Below, in pieces: positions 16,838 to 25,215 of a DNA stretch of 53,243 nt. The DNA is from Alphaproteobacteria bacterium (GTDB lineage Bacteria; Pseudomonadota; Alphaproteobacteria; Rickettsiales; UBA998). Within the stretch, counting starts at the first letter, position 1. Each line of letters starts with the position of its first letter. The notes beneath the pieces were generated by a model, which did no database searches, was not told the origin of the DNA, and saw only the letters and a list, made by a program, of their open reading frames with translations. A program made the translations under genes and the position numbers. Location: positions 1 through 53,243 of the forward strand of contig RDZH01000024.1 in assembly GCA_004293935.1 (NCBI GenBank), read 5' to 3'.

Positions 16838-17596
16838 TTATTTTTTGCCACTGGGCTTTTTGCGCTTGAGCGAAACCATCGACGCAAAATATCCTTTCGC
16901 TTCTTGCTCGTCTCTGTTTTTCTCAAGCGTTGATGGAAGGGCAGGGGGCTTCTTCTTCGCGTTTTTATTCGGCCCCATCCTTCCTTGTGACGTGTTTAAG
17001 GTACATTCTAATAAATAACCGCCCTCTTTATGCGTCACGATTTTGAGAACATATTTTGTAGCAGGATCTTCAGGGTTCACATTGCGATCATAGATCATAA
17101 TGTATATTTTATTCTCATTGGGAATACATACTTCAGGATATTCTAATTGCAGCGCATCAAGGCAGGCTTGCGCTTCTTCTAAAGTGGGATAATGCTTCTT
17201 TTTCTGCACGTTACGTAATATAGGATGCCCCCAATTAGGCATACGCGATTTGGGACGTATGCGCCGTGGGTGAAAACGCAACTCCTCATGCAATTTTACG
17301 CAGCTTAGGGCATATAAGCCATTGGGCAATTCCTCAACAGTCACAAAGGCATAATGCCCCATAAATCCGTTTTTTTCATCTTCTTCACTGACCGAAAAAC
17401 CTGCGATCCAAAAAATAGCGCAAATTTTATCTTCAGGTGCATGTTCGAGCGCATCACGACGGGCAGCGGTGAAGCATTTTTTTAATTCTTCTAATTTTGC
17501 AGCAGCCTGTTCTTTCGTTTCAAATCGATAACGCCCCGTTACCAATGCTTGAACCATGGGATTATTCACCTGTGCATAACGAGCAGACTTCGCCAT
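16838..17596 (-). CDS. hypothetical protein (252 aa)
   Basis: A soluble, strongly basic protein rich in Lys and Arg, especially at the C-terminus (KRKKPSGKK) and in a KNAKKKPPALP stretch near 220. Start ATG 17596 has a good AGGAG seven bases upstream. Two segments look like repeats of one alpha/beta unit: one spans ~20-105 (FETKEQAAAKLEEL, then ICAIFWIAGF), the other ~135-200 (YPTLEEAQACLDAL, then IYIMIYDRN). Each starts with a helix of similar pattern leading to a beta hairpin. I recognise no family. It follows the L,D-transpeptidase gene after ~100 bases on the same strand. Confidence 0.8.
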   Translation of the reverse strand: MAKSARYAQVNNPMVQALVTGRYRFETKEQAAAKLEELKKCFTAARRDALEHAPEDKICAIFWIAGFSVSEEDEKNGFMGHYAFVTVEELPNGLYALSCVKLHEELRFHPRRIRPKSRMPNWGHPILRNVQKKKHYPTLEEAQACLDALQLEYPEVCIPNENKIYIMIYDRNVNPEDPATKYVLKIVTHKEGGYLLECTLNTSQGRMGPNKNAKKKPPALPSTLEKNRDEQEAKGYFASMVSLKRKKPSGKK

Positions 17597-17695
17597 AAAA
17601 TTACTCCTGTTGATGACGCGATAACAACAATAGTTCTCATAGTAGTTTGTCTATACTATAAGAAAAAGAATATAAGGGCAAACTATACCATAGTT

Positions 17696-18202
17696 TCATC
17701 GAATTGTCATCATACTATTTGCAGAAATATTCGGCAAAAGCGATAGAAAATCATGCGCTGCAATAGCTACGCACCCTTCTGTAGGGCTATAGGTTTCTGA
17801 TGCCACATGAAAGAAAATCGCACTACCACGATACGGCACGATCGGTGCATCATTATACCCTAAGGGAATGATAAGATCATAGCGGTTATCTTCTCGCCAT
17901 AACAGCTCATGAGACGCATCAAAAGGCAGGGGAACAAGCTGATTATATGCGCCGTGGCGTGGATCGTCACACCATCCCATATCAGACCGTAGGGTGGTGA
18001 CTGCCAACCCACATGCAGGCACATCCGCAATACGATCAGGGCGGATATAAAGCGCACGAAGGGGATATGTACCTAGTGGCGTTTTACCATCACCTTCGCG
18101 CTTATCATGCGCATCGATGACCCCGCCTTTACCGATAGCGCAACGGATAGAATGATCCTGCGCATGTAATCTATGCGTTGTGCTATCAAGAATCAGATGC
18201 AT
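17696..18202 (-). CDS. L,D-transpeptidase-family (YkuD fold) protein
   Basis: A 168-residue YkuD-type protein. The fold normally cross-links peptidoglycan or attaches proteins to it through a catalytic cysteine. The C-terminal active site is visible as IFFHVA (His) and TEGCVAI (Cys), with GDGKTPLGTYPL upstream typical of the family. There is no signal peptide or membrane segment, which is the pattern of the short proteobacterial subgroup whose substrate is unclear. The frame starts one base after the terC stop, so both genes form one transcript. Confidence 0.85.
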   Translation of the reverse strand: MHLILDSTTHRLHAQDHSIRCAIGKGGVIDAHDKREGDGKTPLGTYPLRALYIRPDRIADVPACGLAVTTLRSDMGWCDDPRHGAYNQLVPLPFDASHELLWREDNRYDLIIPLGYNDAPIVPYRGSAIFFHVASETYSPTEGCVAIAAHDFLSLLPNISANSMMTIR

Positions 18203-18203
18203 A

Positions 18204-19169
18204 TTATTCTGACGTGTGCGTATCTTTGGTTTTGATCAATGAATAAATCACCCCTGCTGCCAAAATCCCAACCGTAATACCGAGTGATAAGCCTGCCGGG
18301 AATTTATGCGTCTCAGGGAACAAAATATGCGCAAGGAAGATTTTTGAACCAATGAAGATCAGCAATATCGATAAGGCAAATTGTAGATATTCAAAACGCT
18401 TAAGTGCCGCAGAAAGGATAAAGAACATCGCCCGTAATCCTAAAATCGCAAAGATATTACTCGTGTAAATAACGAATGTATCGTTGGTGATCATGAAAAT
18501 GGCAGGAACAGAATCCAAAGCAAACACCACATCTGCGCACTCGACCAGCACCAAGGCGACGAATAACGGGGTGAAATGTTTTGTTATCACTCCTTGGGCA
18601 TTAGGCAACATCACCGCGAATTTATTGCCGTGAATATCATCCGTAATAGCATAGCGTGAACGCAAGAATTTCAAGACTTTATTCTGTGAAAGATCGGGTT
18701 CTTCATCCTCATCACCTGATTTCAACATCTTGATGCCTGTGAAAATGAGGAATGCTGCGAAAATATATAGTACCCATTCAAACTCAGCAACAATGGCAGA
18801 ACCTGCGCCGATCAAGATCGCCCGCAAGATGATTGCTCCAATAATCCCCCAAAATAACACCCGATGTTGAAACTCACGTGGTATGTTAAAATAACCAAAA
18901 ATCAAGGCAATCACGAAGATATTATCAAGAGATAGAGTTTTCTCTAAAATAAATCCTGTATAATATTGGAAGGCACGATTTGCATCAAACTGCACCCAAA
19001 TAAATAGACCAAAGGCTAATCCGATGCTTATATAAAAAAGTGATAGGCGCGCACTCTCCCCCATGCTCATTTCATGATCTTTTTTGTTCAAGACACCAAG
19101 ATCAAACGCCAGCAATACGACAATAACGGCGAGAAAAATACCCCACACCCACAAATCTGCTCCACCCAT
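18204..19169 (-). CDS. TerC-family integral membrane protein
   Basis: A polytopic inner-membrane protein of the TerC/Alx family, linked to manganese export and metallation of exported proteins in characterised members, and to tellurite resistance by name. Signatures: SLDNIFVIALIFGYF and LVECADVVFALDSVPAIF, which contain the conserved acidic residues within membrane helices. About nine hydrophobic segments. I chose the ATG at 19169 (MGGADLWVW) because AAGGA lies six bases upstream; an ATG at 19175 would be too close to it. An L,D-transpeptidase gene follows after one base. No manganese riboswitch is evident upstream. Confidence 0.93.
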   Translation of the reverse strand: MGGADLWVWGIFLAVIVVLLAFDLGVLNKKDHEMSMGESARLSLFYISIGLAFGLFIWVQFDANRAFQYYTGFILEKTLSLDNIFVIALIFGYFNIPREFQHRVLFWGIIGAIILRAILIGAGSAIVAEFEWVLYIFAAFLIFTGIKMLKSGDEDEEPDLSQNKVLKFLRSRYAITDDIHGNKFAVMLPNAQGVITKHFTPLFVALVLVECADVVFALDSVPAIFMITNDTFVIYTSNIFAILGLRAMFFILSAALKRFEYLQFALSILLIFIGSKIFLAHILFPETHKFPAGLSLGITVGILAAGVIYSLIKTKDTHTSE

Positions 19170-19389
19170 ATTCATTCCTTGTAATGTTTGGTTATACTAT
19201 GCAAATACTTATGTAATCACTTTTTGTTATTTTTAACAACAGCGAAAGCTATAAAGCAGTCTTGTTTTTTATGCAAGGTTTTATTCTGCTACAGATATCA
19301 TGCAATGACATAAAATAAAGCAAAGATACTAAAAGACTATTGCTATAAGAAGAAAAATGCGTGAATTAAAATAATTTCTTGTGTTTTTC

Positions 19390-19417
19390 TTGAAAATTTA
19401 TCTAATGATGCTATATT
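19390..19417 (+). promoter_or_regulatory. candidate promoter of the BI-1 family gene
   Basis: TTGAAA (19390-19395), 16 bases, TATATT (19412-19417), with the ATG 56 bases downstream. Good consensus fit in an AT-rich divergent gap shared with terC. Confidence 0.5.
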
Positions 19418-19472
19418 ATGATATAAACATAGATTTTAAGGATCTTAATCTTAAAAAGGAGGTTGTCATACT

Positions 19473-20219
19473 ATGTTCCAACAATATTCAATGAAAACCG
19501 CTACATCAGTAGGCGTTGATGCTGGTCTGCGTGCGTACTTTTTGCGCGTCTATAATTATATGGCAAGTGCTGTATTGCTCACAGGATTGGTTGCGTATTT
19601 TATTTCCACTATGGCGATTACTGAACAAGGTGGACAAATGCAACTCACCTCGTTTGGGGCAGCGTTGTTTAATTCTCCACTTAAATGGGTGGTGATGCTT
19701 GCGCCGTTTGGTTTGGTGATGTTTCTTAGTGCGCGTATTCATGCGATGAGCCAAGCAGGGGCGCAACTAGCGTTCTGGATATTCTCTATCATGATGGGCG
19801 TATCACTTACGTCTATCTTCCTTATTTACACAGGAGAATCCATTGCGCGTGTGTTTTTCATCACATCCGCAACGTTCGGTCTTATGAGCTTGTACGGATA
19901 CACCACGAAAAAAGATCTCACAAGCATGGGGTCATTTTTAATCATGGGTGCTTTGGGATTATTTGTCGCAAGTATAGCCAATATGTTCTTCCAAAATGGT
20001 GCATTAAGTTTTGCTATTAGCGTTGTTGGTGTGTTGGTATTCACGGGTTTAACTGCCTATGATACGCAAAATATCAAGAAAATCTATTATCAATTATCCA
20101 CTTCATATGATGCAGAGCGTACACTTGGTAAAGCTGCGATTATGGGTGCGTTAAATCTCTATATGGATTTCATCAATATATTTATTATGTTGATGCAGTT
20201 GGTAGGCGATCGTCGCTAA
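19473..20219 (+). CDS. Bax inhibitor-1 / YccA-family membrane protein
   Basis: A seven-helix inner-membrane protein of the BI-1 (UPF0005) family, which includes calcium-leak channels and the FtsH modulator YccA. The hallmark AYDTQNIKK lies near residue 198, with the final helices following. The 248-residue length is typical. A strong ribosome site AAAAAGGAGG stands 10 bases before the ATG, one of the best in the window, so high expression is likely. A promoter is visible upstream and a terminator directly downstream. The cellular role in bacteria of this subgroup is not settled. Confidence 0.93.
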   Translation: MFQQYSMKTATSVGVDAGLRAYFLRVYNYMASAVLLTGLVAYFISTMAITEQGGQMQLTSFGAALFNSPLKWVVMLAPFGLVMFLSARIHAMSQAGAQLAFWIFSIMMGVSLTSIFLIYTGESIARVFFITSATFGLMSLYGYTTKKDLTSMGSFLIMGALGLFVASIANMFFQNGALSFAISVVGVLVFTGLTAYDTQNIKKIYYQLSTSYDAERTLGKAAIMGALNLYMDFINIFIMLMQLVGDRR

Positions 20220-20238
20220 AATTAATAATAATGTGGGG

Positions 20239-20277
20239 AGCTTCCGTATCATCATCATGATGGTGCGGAAGTTTTTT
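20239..20277 (+). terminator. rho-independent terminator between the BI-1 gene and cimA
   Basis: CTTCCG (20241-20246) pairs with CGGAAG (20266-20271), with extra pairing in the ATCATCATCATGATGGT centre, then T6 (20272-20277). The T run ends only 10 bases before the cimA ATG, so the hairpin lies in the cimA leader and could attenuate read-through. Confidence 0.8.
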
Positions 20278-20287
20278 GTCTAACTAC

Positions 20288-21883
20288 ATGAATAAACAAC
20301 GTGTTTATCTTTATGATTCTACCTTGCGCGATGGTTCTCAAATGCGCGGAGTTGATTTTACCGTCTCGGATAAAATTGCCATAGCGAAAGCCTTAGATGA
20401 GTTTGGTATTGATTATATTGAAGGTGGATGGCCGGGAGCAAATCCGCGTGATGATGCTTTTTTTGACGAACCGCCAATTTTGCATCATGCGAAACTTACC
20501 GCATTTGGCATGACGCGCCGTGCAGGGGCTTCCGCAAGCAATGATCCTACGTTAGCAGCCTTGCTGAATCAGGGGGCGCAGCATCTATGTTTGGTAGGAA
20601 AAACATGGGATTTTCATATTCATACGGCTCTTGGCATCAGCGAAGATGAAAATGAAGCGATGATTTATGATTCCATTGCCCATATGGTGCAGCATGGTAA
20701 ATATACGATGTTTGATGCAGAACATTTTTTTGATGGCTTCAAACAGAATAAACAAGTGGCACTGAGGATGATTCAGGCGGCGTATCGTGCGGGGGCGCAG
20801 TGGGTTGTGCTGTGTGATACGAATGGTGGCACGTTACCTCATGAAATATATGATATTGTGCGTGAGGTTGGGGAGGTGATTCCCGCAGAAAAATTGGGGA
20901 TTCATTGCCATAATGATACGGGAAATGCAGGGGCAAATTCCCTTGCGGCGGTGCTAGCAGGAGCGCGCCATGTGCAAGGAACGATCAATGGCATTGGTGA
21001 GCGTTGTGGCAATGCGGATTTAATCACACTTATTCCTAATTTGATGCTGAAAATGCAAATGGATGTTGGCGTGAGTGAGGAATCACTTGCCCATTTAGTC
21101 ACCCTATCCCGTATGGTGGATGAACGCTTAGACCGCACCCCCAATCTTCATGCGCCCTATGTGGGAATGGCGGCGTTTGCGCATAAAGGTGGGTTGCATG
21201 TGTCCGCTATGGCGAAAAGCACGAAATCCTATGAGCATATCCCCCCTGAATCGGTGGGCAATAAGCGTGAGATCATCATCTCGGATAAAGCAGGGCGTTC
21301 CAATATCGTATCGCGGTTAAAGGATTTTGGCATGGTGATTGCCGATGATGATCCGCGTATTGCTGAGGTGGTGCGCATCGTGAAGCAACGTGAAACGCAA
21401 GGCTATTCCTATGAGGCAGCACCTGCAAGTTTTGAATTGTTGGCGCACCGTATGCTACAACAACGCGATGATCATTTTTCGATGATTTCATTTCGTGTGC
21501 TGGATGAACGGCGATGGAATGCGCGGGGTGAGTTGGTGACTCTTTCAGAGGCGACGATTAAGCTATTGATTGGTCAAGAAAAAATTATGGTTGTTGATGA
21601 AGGTAATGGTCCTGTCAATGCCTTGGATGGGGCGTTGCGCAAAGCCCTCATCCCTAATTTTCCTATTTTATCACAGATGCGCTTGACGGATTATAAGGTG
21701 CGGATTATCTCATCGTCTGATGCTACGGCAGCGGTAACGCGTGTGGTCATTGAAAGCATGGATCATCTGGGCAATCGTTGGAGTACGGTGGGCGTATCCC
21801 CTAACGTCATTGACGCATCCTATAATGCGCTGCATGATGCTATCCATTATATGTTGTTGTTGCATCCGAGTTCCGTATCATGA
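20288..21883 (+). CDS. cimA: (R)-citramalate synthase
   Basis: Condenses pyruvate with acetyl-CoA to (R)-citramalate, the first step of threonine-independent isoleucine synthesis. The HMGL-like TIM barrel shows YDSTLRDGSQ at residue 8, FGIDYIEGGWPG typical of this subfamily, CDTNGGTLP and HCHNDTGNAGANS (metal histidines). The last ~120 residues form the LeuA-type regulatory domain that usually senses isoleucine. I use the ATG at 20288 (531 aa); a TTG at 20276 would lie inside the terminator T run. The gene overlaps uup by ATGA. An isopropylmalate synthase is less likely given the YIEGGWPG signature. Confidence 0.92.
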   Translation: MNKQRVYLYDSTLRDGSQMRGVDFTVSDKIAIAKALDEFGIDYIEGGWPGANPRDDAFFDEPPILHHAKLTAFGMTRRAGASASNDPTLAALLNQGAQHLCLVGKTWDFHIHTALGISEDENEAMIYDSIAHMVQHGKYTMFDAEHFFDGFKQNKQVALRMIQAAYRAGAQWVVLCDTNGGTLPHEIYDIVREVGEVIPAEKLGIHCHNDTGNAGANSLAAVLAGARHVQGTINGIGERCGNADLITLIPNLMLKMQMDVGVSEESLAHLVTLSRMVDERLDRTPNLHAPYVGMAAFAHKGGLHVSAMAKSTKSYEHIPPESVGNKREIIISDKAGRSNIVSRLKDFGMVIADDDPRIAEVVRIVKQRETQGYSYEAAPASFELLAHRMLQQRDDHFSMISFRVLDERRWNARGELVTLSEATIKLLIGQEKIMVVDEGNGPVNALDGALRKALIPNFPILSQMRLTDYKVRIISSSDATAAVTRVVIESMDHLGNRWSTVGVSPNVIDASYNALHDAIHYMLLLHPSSVS

Positions 21884-23736
21884 GTCAGTTGATTTTTAGC
21901 CTAAATGATGTCCATTATGAAATTGCTGGAAAACCTTTATTTGAGGAATTATCCATGCAGATTCACCAGCGTGATCGCATTTGTTTGGTAGGAAAAAACG
22001 GGGCGGGAAAAACTACCTTGATGCGCATGATTACGGGAGAATTAGAGCCTGATGCAGGGCAGCGTTTTGTGCATCCTGATTGCGTTATTGGGTATTTGGC
22101 GCAGAGCGTACCGTTTCAACCACAAGAAACCGTCAAAGAATTTGTGTTACGTGGCATAGCCCCGCGCACCGCAGATGAAACCATTGAATCGCTTGAATAT
22201 CTTGCAGATATGGTGATTGCACCACTTGAACTTAATCCGCATCAAAAGATGGAATTGCTCTCAGGAGGGCAAGTACGCCGTGCCGCCTTAGCGCGTGCTT
22301 TGGTGATGGAACCCGATATTTTGCTGCTTGATGAACCCACGAACCATATGGATATGCATGTGATTCAATGGTTAGAGGAATATCTGGCATCGTACCGTGG
22401 TGCGTTGATTTGCATCAGCCATGATCGGGCGTTCTTAACGGCAATTTCACAGCGTGTCTATTGGTTGGATTCTAACAAGATTCGGGTATGTCCGCATGGA
22501 TATGGTCAGTTTGATGAATGGATGGAACGCTATATTGAGCAAGAATCACGGGCATTGCGTAATTTAGAGCAGCAAGTGCAAGCAGGTATCGATTGGACGC
22601 AGGGCGGTGTGACAGGCAGACGTAAGCGTAATGTTCGTCGTGTCCGTGAATTGGAACAATTACGGGAGAAACTACGTCAGGATAAGAATGCGTATAATAA
22701 GCGATCGCAAAAACTTGATCTTGACCCCGTTGCATCCATCAATAATTCGCGTTTGATTGCGGAGTTCCGCCATGTCTATAAATCCTTCACGCGTGAGGGG
22801 GATACTATTCCGATTCTGCACGATTTCAGCCATAAGGTGATGAAGGGTGATAAAATTGGGATTATTGGGCGCAATGGTTCAGGAAAATCTAGCGTGATTA
22901 AGTTGATTACGGGAGAGTTAGAAGCAGATAAGGGATCGATATTTCGTAGCAAACAGATCGACATTTCTTATTTTGATCAGCAACGTACCGCACTTAACCC
23001 AGCGAAAACCTTGCAAGAAACGCTCTGCCCCGAAGGAGGGCAGCATGTGCATTTATCAGGAAAAAATGGTGAGCCATTTCCTATTCATGTGTGTGGCTAT
23101 TTGAAAAAGTTTTTATTTGACCCTTCGCAAGTGCAGGATAAAGTAAGCACGCTTTCGGGCGGGCAGCAAAATCGCCTATTGCTTGCGAAGGTGCTTGCTA
23201 ATCCCGGAAATTTGCTGATTCTTGATGAGCCAACCAATGATTTAGATATGGATACATTGGATATGCTGCAAGATATTTTGAGTGATTATAAGGGGACGCT
23301 GATTCTTGTCAGCCATGATCGTGATTTCTTGGATCGGTGCGTGACTGAACTTTATGCATTTGAGGGTAATGCGCAGGTACAGATAACCTATGGTGGTTAT
23401 TCAGATTATATCCGTGAAAAAGAGGCGATGCAACAAAAAGCACGCGCTCCTATAGAAAAAGCCGTGCAGCCAACGATCGTCAAAAAAATTGAGGAAGCAC
23501 CTGTGATACGTTCACTTACCTATAGTGAACGGTTAGAATTAGCAAACTTGCCCGATAAGTTGAGTCTATTAGAGCAGGATATGGCGCAGATTCATGAACA
23601 ATTAGAAGATACGCATCTTTTTCAACGCGCCCCAGAACAATTTCACCATCTGTTGAATCGCTATGAGGCACTGAAAAATGAACTAGCGCAACAAGAAGAA
23701 CGCTGGTTGCTTTTAGAAGAACGCGCCCTACTCTAA
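21880..23736 (+). CDS. uup: ABC-F family ATPase, Uup type
   Basis: A soluble ABC-F protein with two ATP-binding cassettes and no membrane domain; the family acts on ribosomes, and Uup is linked to precise excision and stalled translation. Cassette 1: [35 protein letters not shown]. Cassette 2: [35 protein letters not shown]. The C-terminal ~80 residues are a predicted coiled coil (LELANLPDKLSLLEQ onward) characteristic of Uup. 618 residues. The start overlaps the cimA stop by four bases, and the end overlaps the convergent secreted-protein gene by nine. Confidence 0.93.
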   Translation: MSQLIFSLNDVHYEIAGKPLFEELSMQIHQRDRICLVGKNGAGKTTLMRMITGELEPDAGQRFVHPDCVIGYLAQSVPFQPQETVKEFVLRGIAPRTADETIESLEYLADMVIAPLELNPHQKMELLSGGQVRRAALARALVMEPDILLLDEPTNHMDMHVIQWLEEYLASYRGALICISHDRAFLTAISQRVYWLDSNKIRVCPHGYGQFDEWMERYIEQESRALRNLEQQVQAGIDWTQGGVTGRRKRNVRRVRELEQLREKLRQDKNAYNKRSQKLDLDPVASINNSRLIAEFRHVYKSFTREGDTIPILHDFSHKVMKGDKIGIIGRNGSGKSSVIKLITGELEADKGSIFRSKQIDISYFDQQRTALNPAKTLQETLCPEGGQHVHLSGKNGEPFPIHVCGYLKKFLFDPSQVQDKVSTLSGGQQNRLLLAKVLANPGNLLILDEPTNDLDMDTLDMLQDILSDYKGTLILVSHDRDFLDRCVTELYAFEGNAQVQITYGGYSDYIREKEAMQQKARAPIEKAVQPTIVKKIEEAPVIRSLTYSERLELANLPDKLSLLEQDMAQIHEQLEDTHLFQRAPEQFHHLLNRYEALKNELAQQEERWLLLEERALL

Positions 23737-25215
23737 GATTGTAAGTGTTTCATTGTTGTATGGCTGATCAATATCTGAGGGCATTTCATTTTCGGTTGGT
23801 GCAAGCGGTGCGAATGATCCCACAAAACATGATGTTCCGCCATCAGGACACGTCCCTTCAGGAACATCGGCATCGCGTAAGGTTTCTAATGTGCGATCGG
23901 TTGGCAAGCGCGTATTGACCCCGACATCCACCACTTCAGTGACGGGACGACGTTGTTCCCCATTCCCATTCGGTTCACTGTTGACATTAATCGTATTCAC
24001 CGTACTGGTTAGTGAATTAATACCACGCGGCCCTGAACCTTGCACAAGATTTTCATCGGCAAGAACCACAGATTCTCCAGACATATTGGCGGTAGGGGTG
24101 ACAGTCACGGTAAAATCATCGGCATTTAAGTCAAAGGCTAAGCTGCTATTATTGTTTGAATTATTGTTATTATTCCGTAGGCTGCTAAAATCTGCGCCAC
24201 TTCCTGCAACGGGGCGACCATCCAAATTCATGAGACCTAAATTGCCATTATTGTTACTATTATTTTCGCTTGTGCCACCAGCGCGTCCTATAATTCGCTC
24301 TCCTGAGGGAGCAGGGCAGGTGGGGCAACCAACGCGTAACACGCCCTCCCCATCGATGACGACATGACCATTGGGTGGAACGACGACATCATAACATGTA
24401 CCCATCGTACCCGAACATACGCGCAACAATCCTCCATCCGGCACATAATTGGTTGTGCCATTATGTAACTGTGTTTTGGGGCTAGCAATCTGTAGGGAGG
24501 GGGCGTTCACGCGAATATAGCTAGGGTTGGTGTTCGCTGATTGAGCGCGATTGCTTCGTGTGGTGACGGCAGAAGGTGGCTGCATCCCGTTTGCGCTGAT
24601 CAGTGAACTTGGGCAGACGCTTCCGCCAATCGTGCCAAGCCCGCAAATACCAATCGAACCACCAACGCAGCCATTACGCGATATATTCCCCGCAGCAGAA
24701 AATGTACTGGATAAATCAGGCATCCCCCCGCCGCCTGTTACCGCGCCGATTAATGCACCAAGCAAGCCAACGCCACAATCGGTGCAATCCTCACATATCG
24801 GGACATTGACTTTTTGCGGAGGTATGGAGGTTAACGACTTACTCGGACCTTCCATGCACGGATTGGTTGCGCCTTCACTCGATTTCCCCCCTGCTTTTTT
24901 CTTTCTCGGATCACATGCTTGCTCTTTATACGCATTGGGTAATGCTGACGCAGCACGCACAGAACGTGGTAAAATGGCATGATATTTCGTGCGTGAAAAG
25001 GCATTGCCTTCATTGCGCAAATACCCTTTAAGCGGGTCTTCACCCTCTTTGAGGCACTCTGTCACGGGATGCTCCGCATGTAAACCGCCCTTGAAGGATT
25101 GATTAATAGGCTGATCAAAGGAACATGCGGCATGGGCATCATGCCCCCACAAGATGGCTGTGACAAAGAATAAACAATAGTGCAACAAAAGATGATTTTT
25201 CATAAATTTCCTCAC
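23728..25215 (-). CDS. exported cysteine-rich, Asn-rich protein of unknown function (495 aa)
   Basis: A signal peptide ends near residue 29 (HDAHAACSF). The mature protein has many cysteines, several in close pairs (CEDCTDC near 130, GCPTC near 300), a glycine-rich hydrophobic stretch around 135-150, and an Asn/Ser low-complexity linker (~340-375). The linker is followed by a Thr/Val-rich segment that resembles extracellular beta structure. I do not recognise a family. Its start overlaps the end of the upstream exported protein (ATGA), so the pair is one operon. Its 3' end overlaps convergent uup by nine bases. The paired cysteines suggest disulfides or metal sites outside the cytoplasm. Confidence 0.8.
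   Translation of the reverse strand: MRKFMKNHLLLHYCLFFVTAILWGHDAHAACSFDQPINQSFKGGLHAEHPVTECLKEGEDPLKGYLRNEGNAFSRTKYHAILPRSVRAASALPNAYKEQACDPRKKKAGGKSSEGATNPCMEGPSKSLTSIPPQKVNVPICEDCTDCGVGLLGALIGAVTGGGGMPDLSSTFSAAGNISRNGCVGGSIGICGLGTIGGSVCPSSLISANGMQPPSAVTTRSNRAQSANTNPSYIRVNAPSLQIASPKTQLHNGTTNYVPDGGLLRVCSGTMGTCYDVVVPPNGHVVIDGEGVLRVGCPTCPAPSGERIIGRAGGTSENNSNNNGNLGLMNLDGRPVAGSGADFSSLRNNNNNSNNNSSLAFDLNADDFTVTVTPTANMSGESVVLADENLVQGSGPRGINSLTSTVNTINVNSEPNGNGEQRRPVTEVVDVGVNTRLPTDRTLETLRDADVPEGTCPDGGTSCFVGSFAPLAPTENEMPSDIDQPYNNETLTILE

Noticed and set aside
18204-19472. Manganese riboswitch (yybP-ykoY) upstream of terC
   Set aside because: I could not find the conserved paired-stem motifs in the leader; the gap is simply AT-rich.
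20276-20287. TTG start for cimA
   Set aside because: It lies in the terminator T run with no ribosome site, and family similarity begins just after the ATG at 20288.
23891-24982. Plus-strand open frames opposite the exported protein genes
   Set aside because: The minus-strand frames have signal peptides, coupled ATGA starts and sensible composition; the plus frames have none of these.
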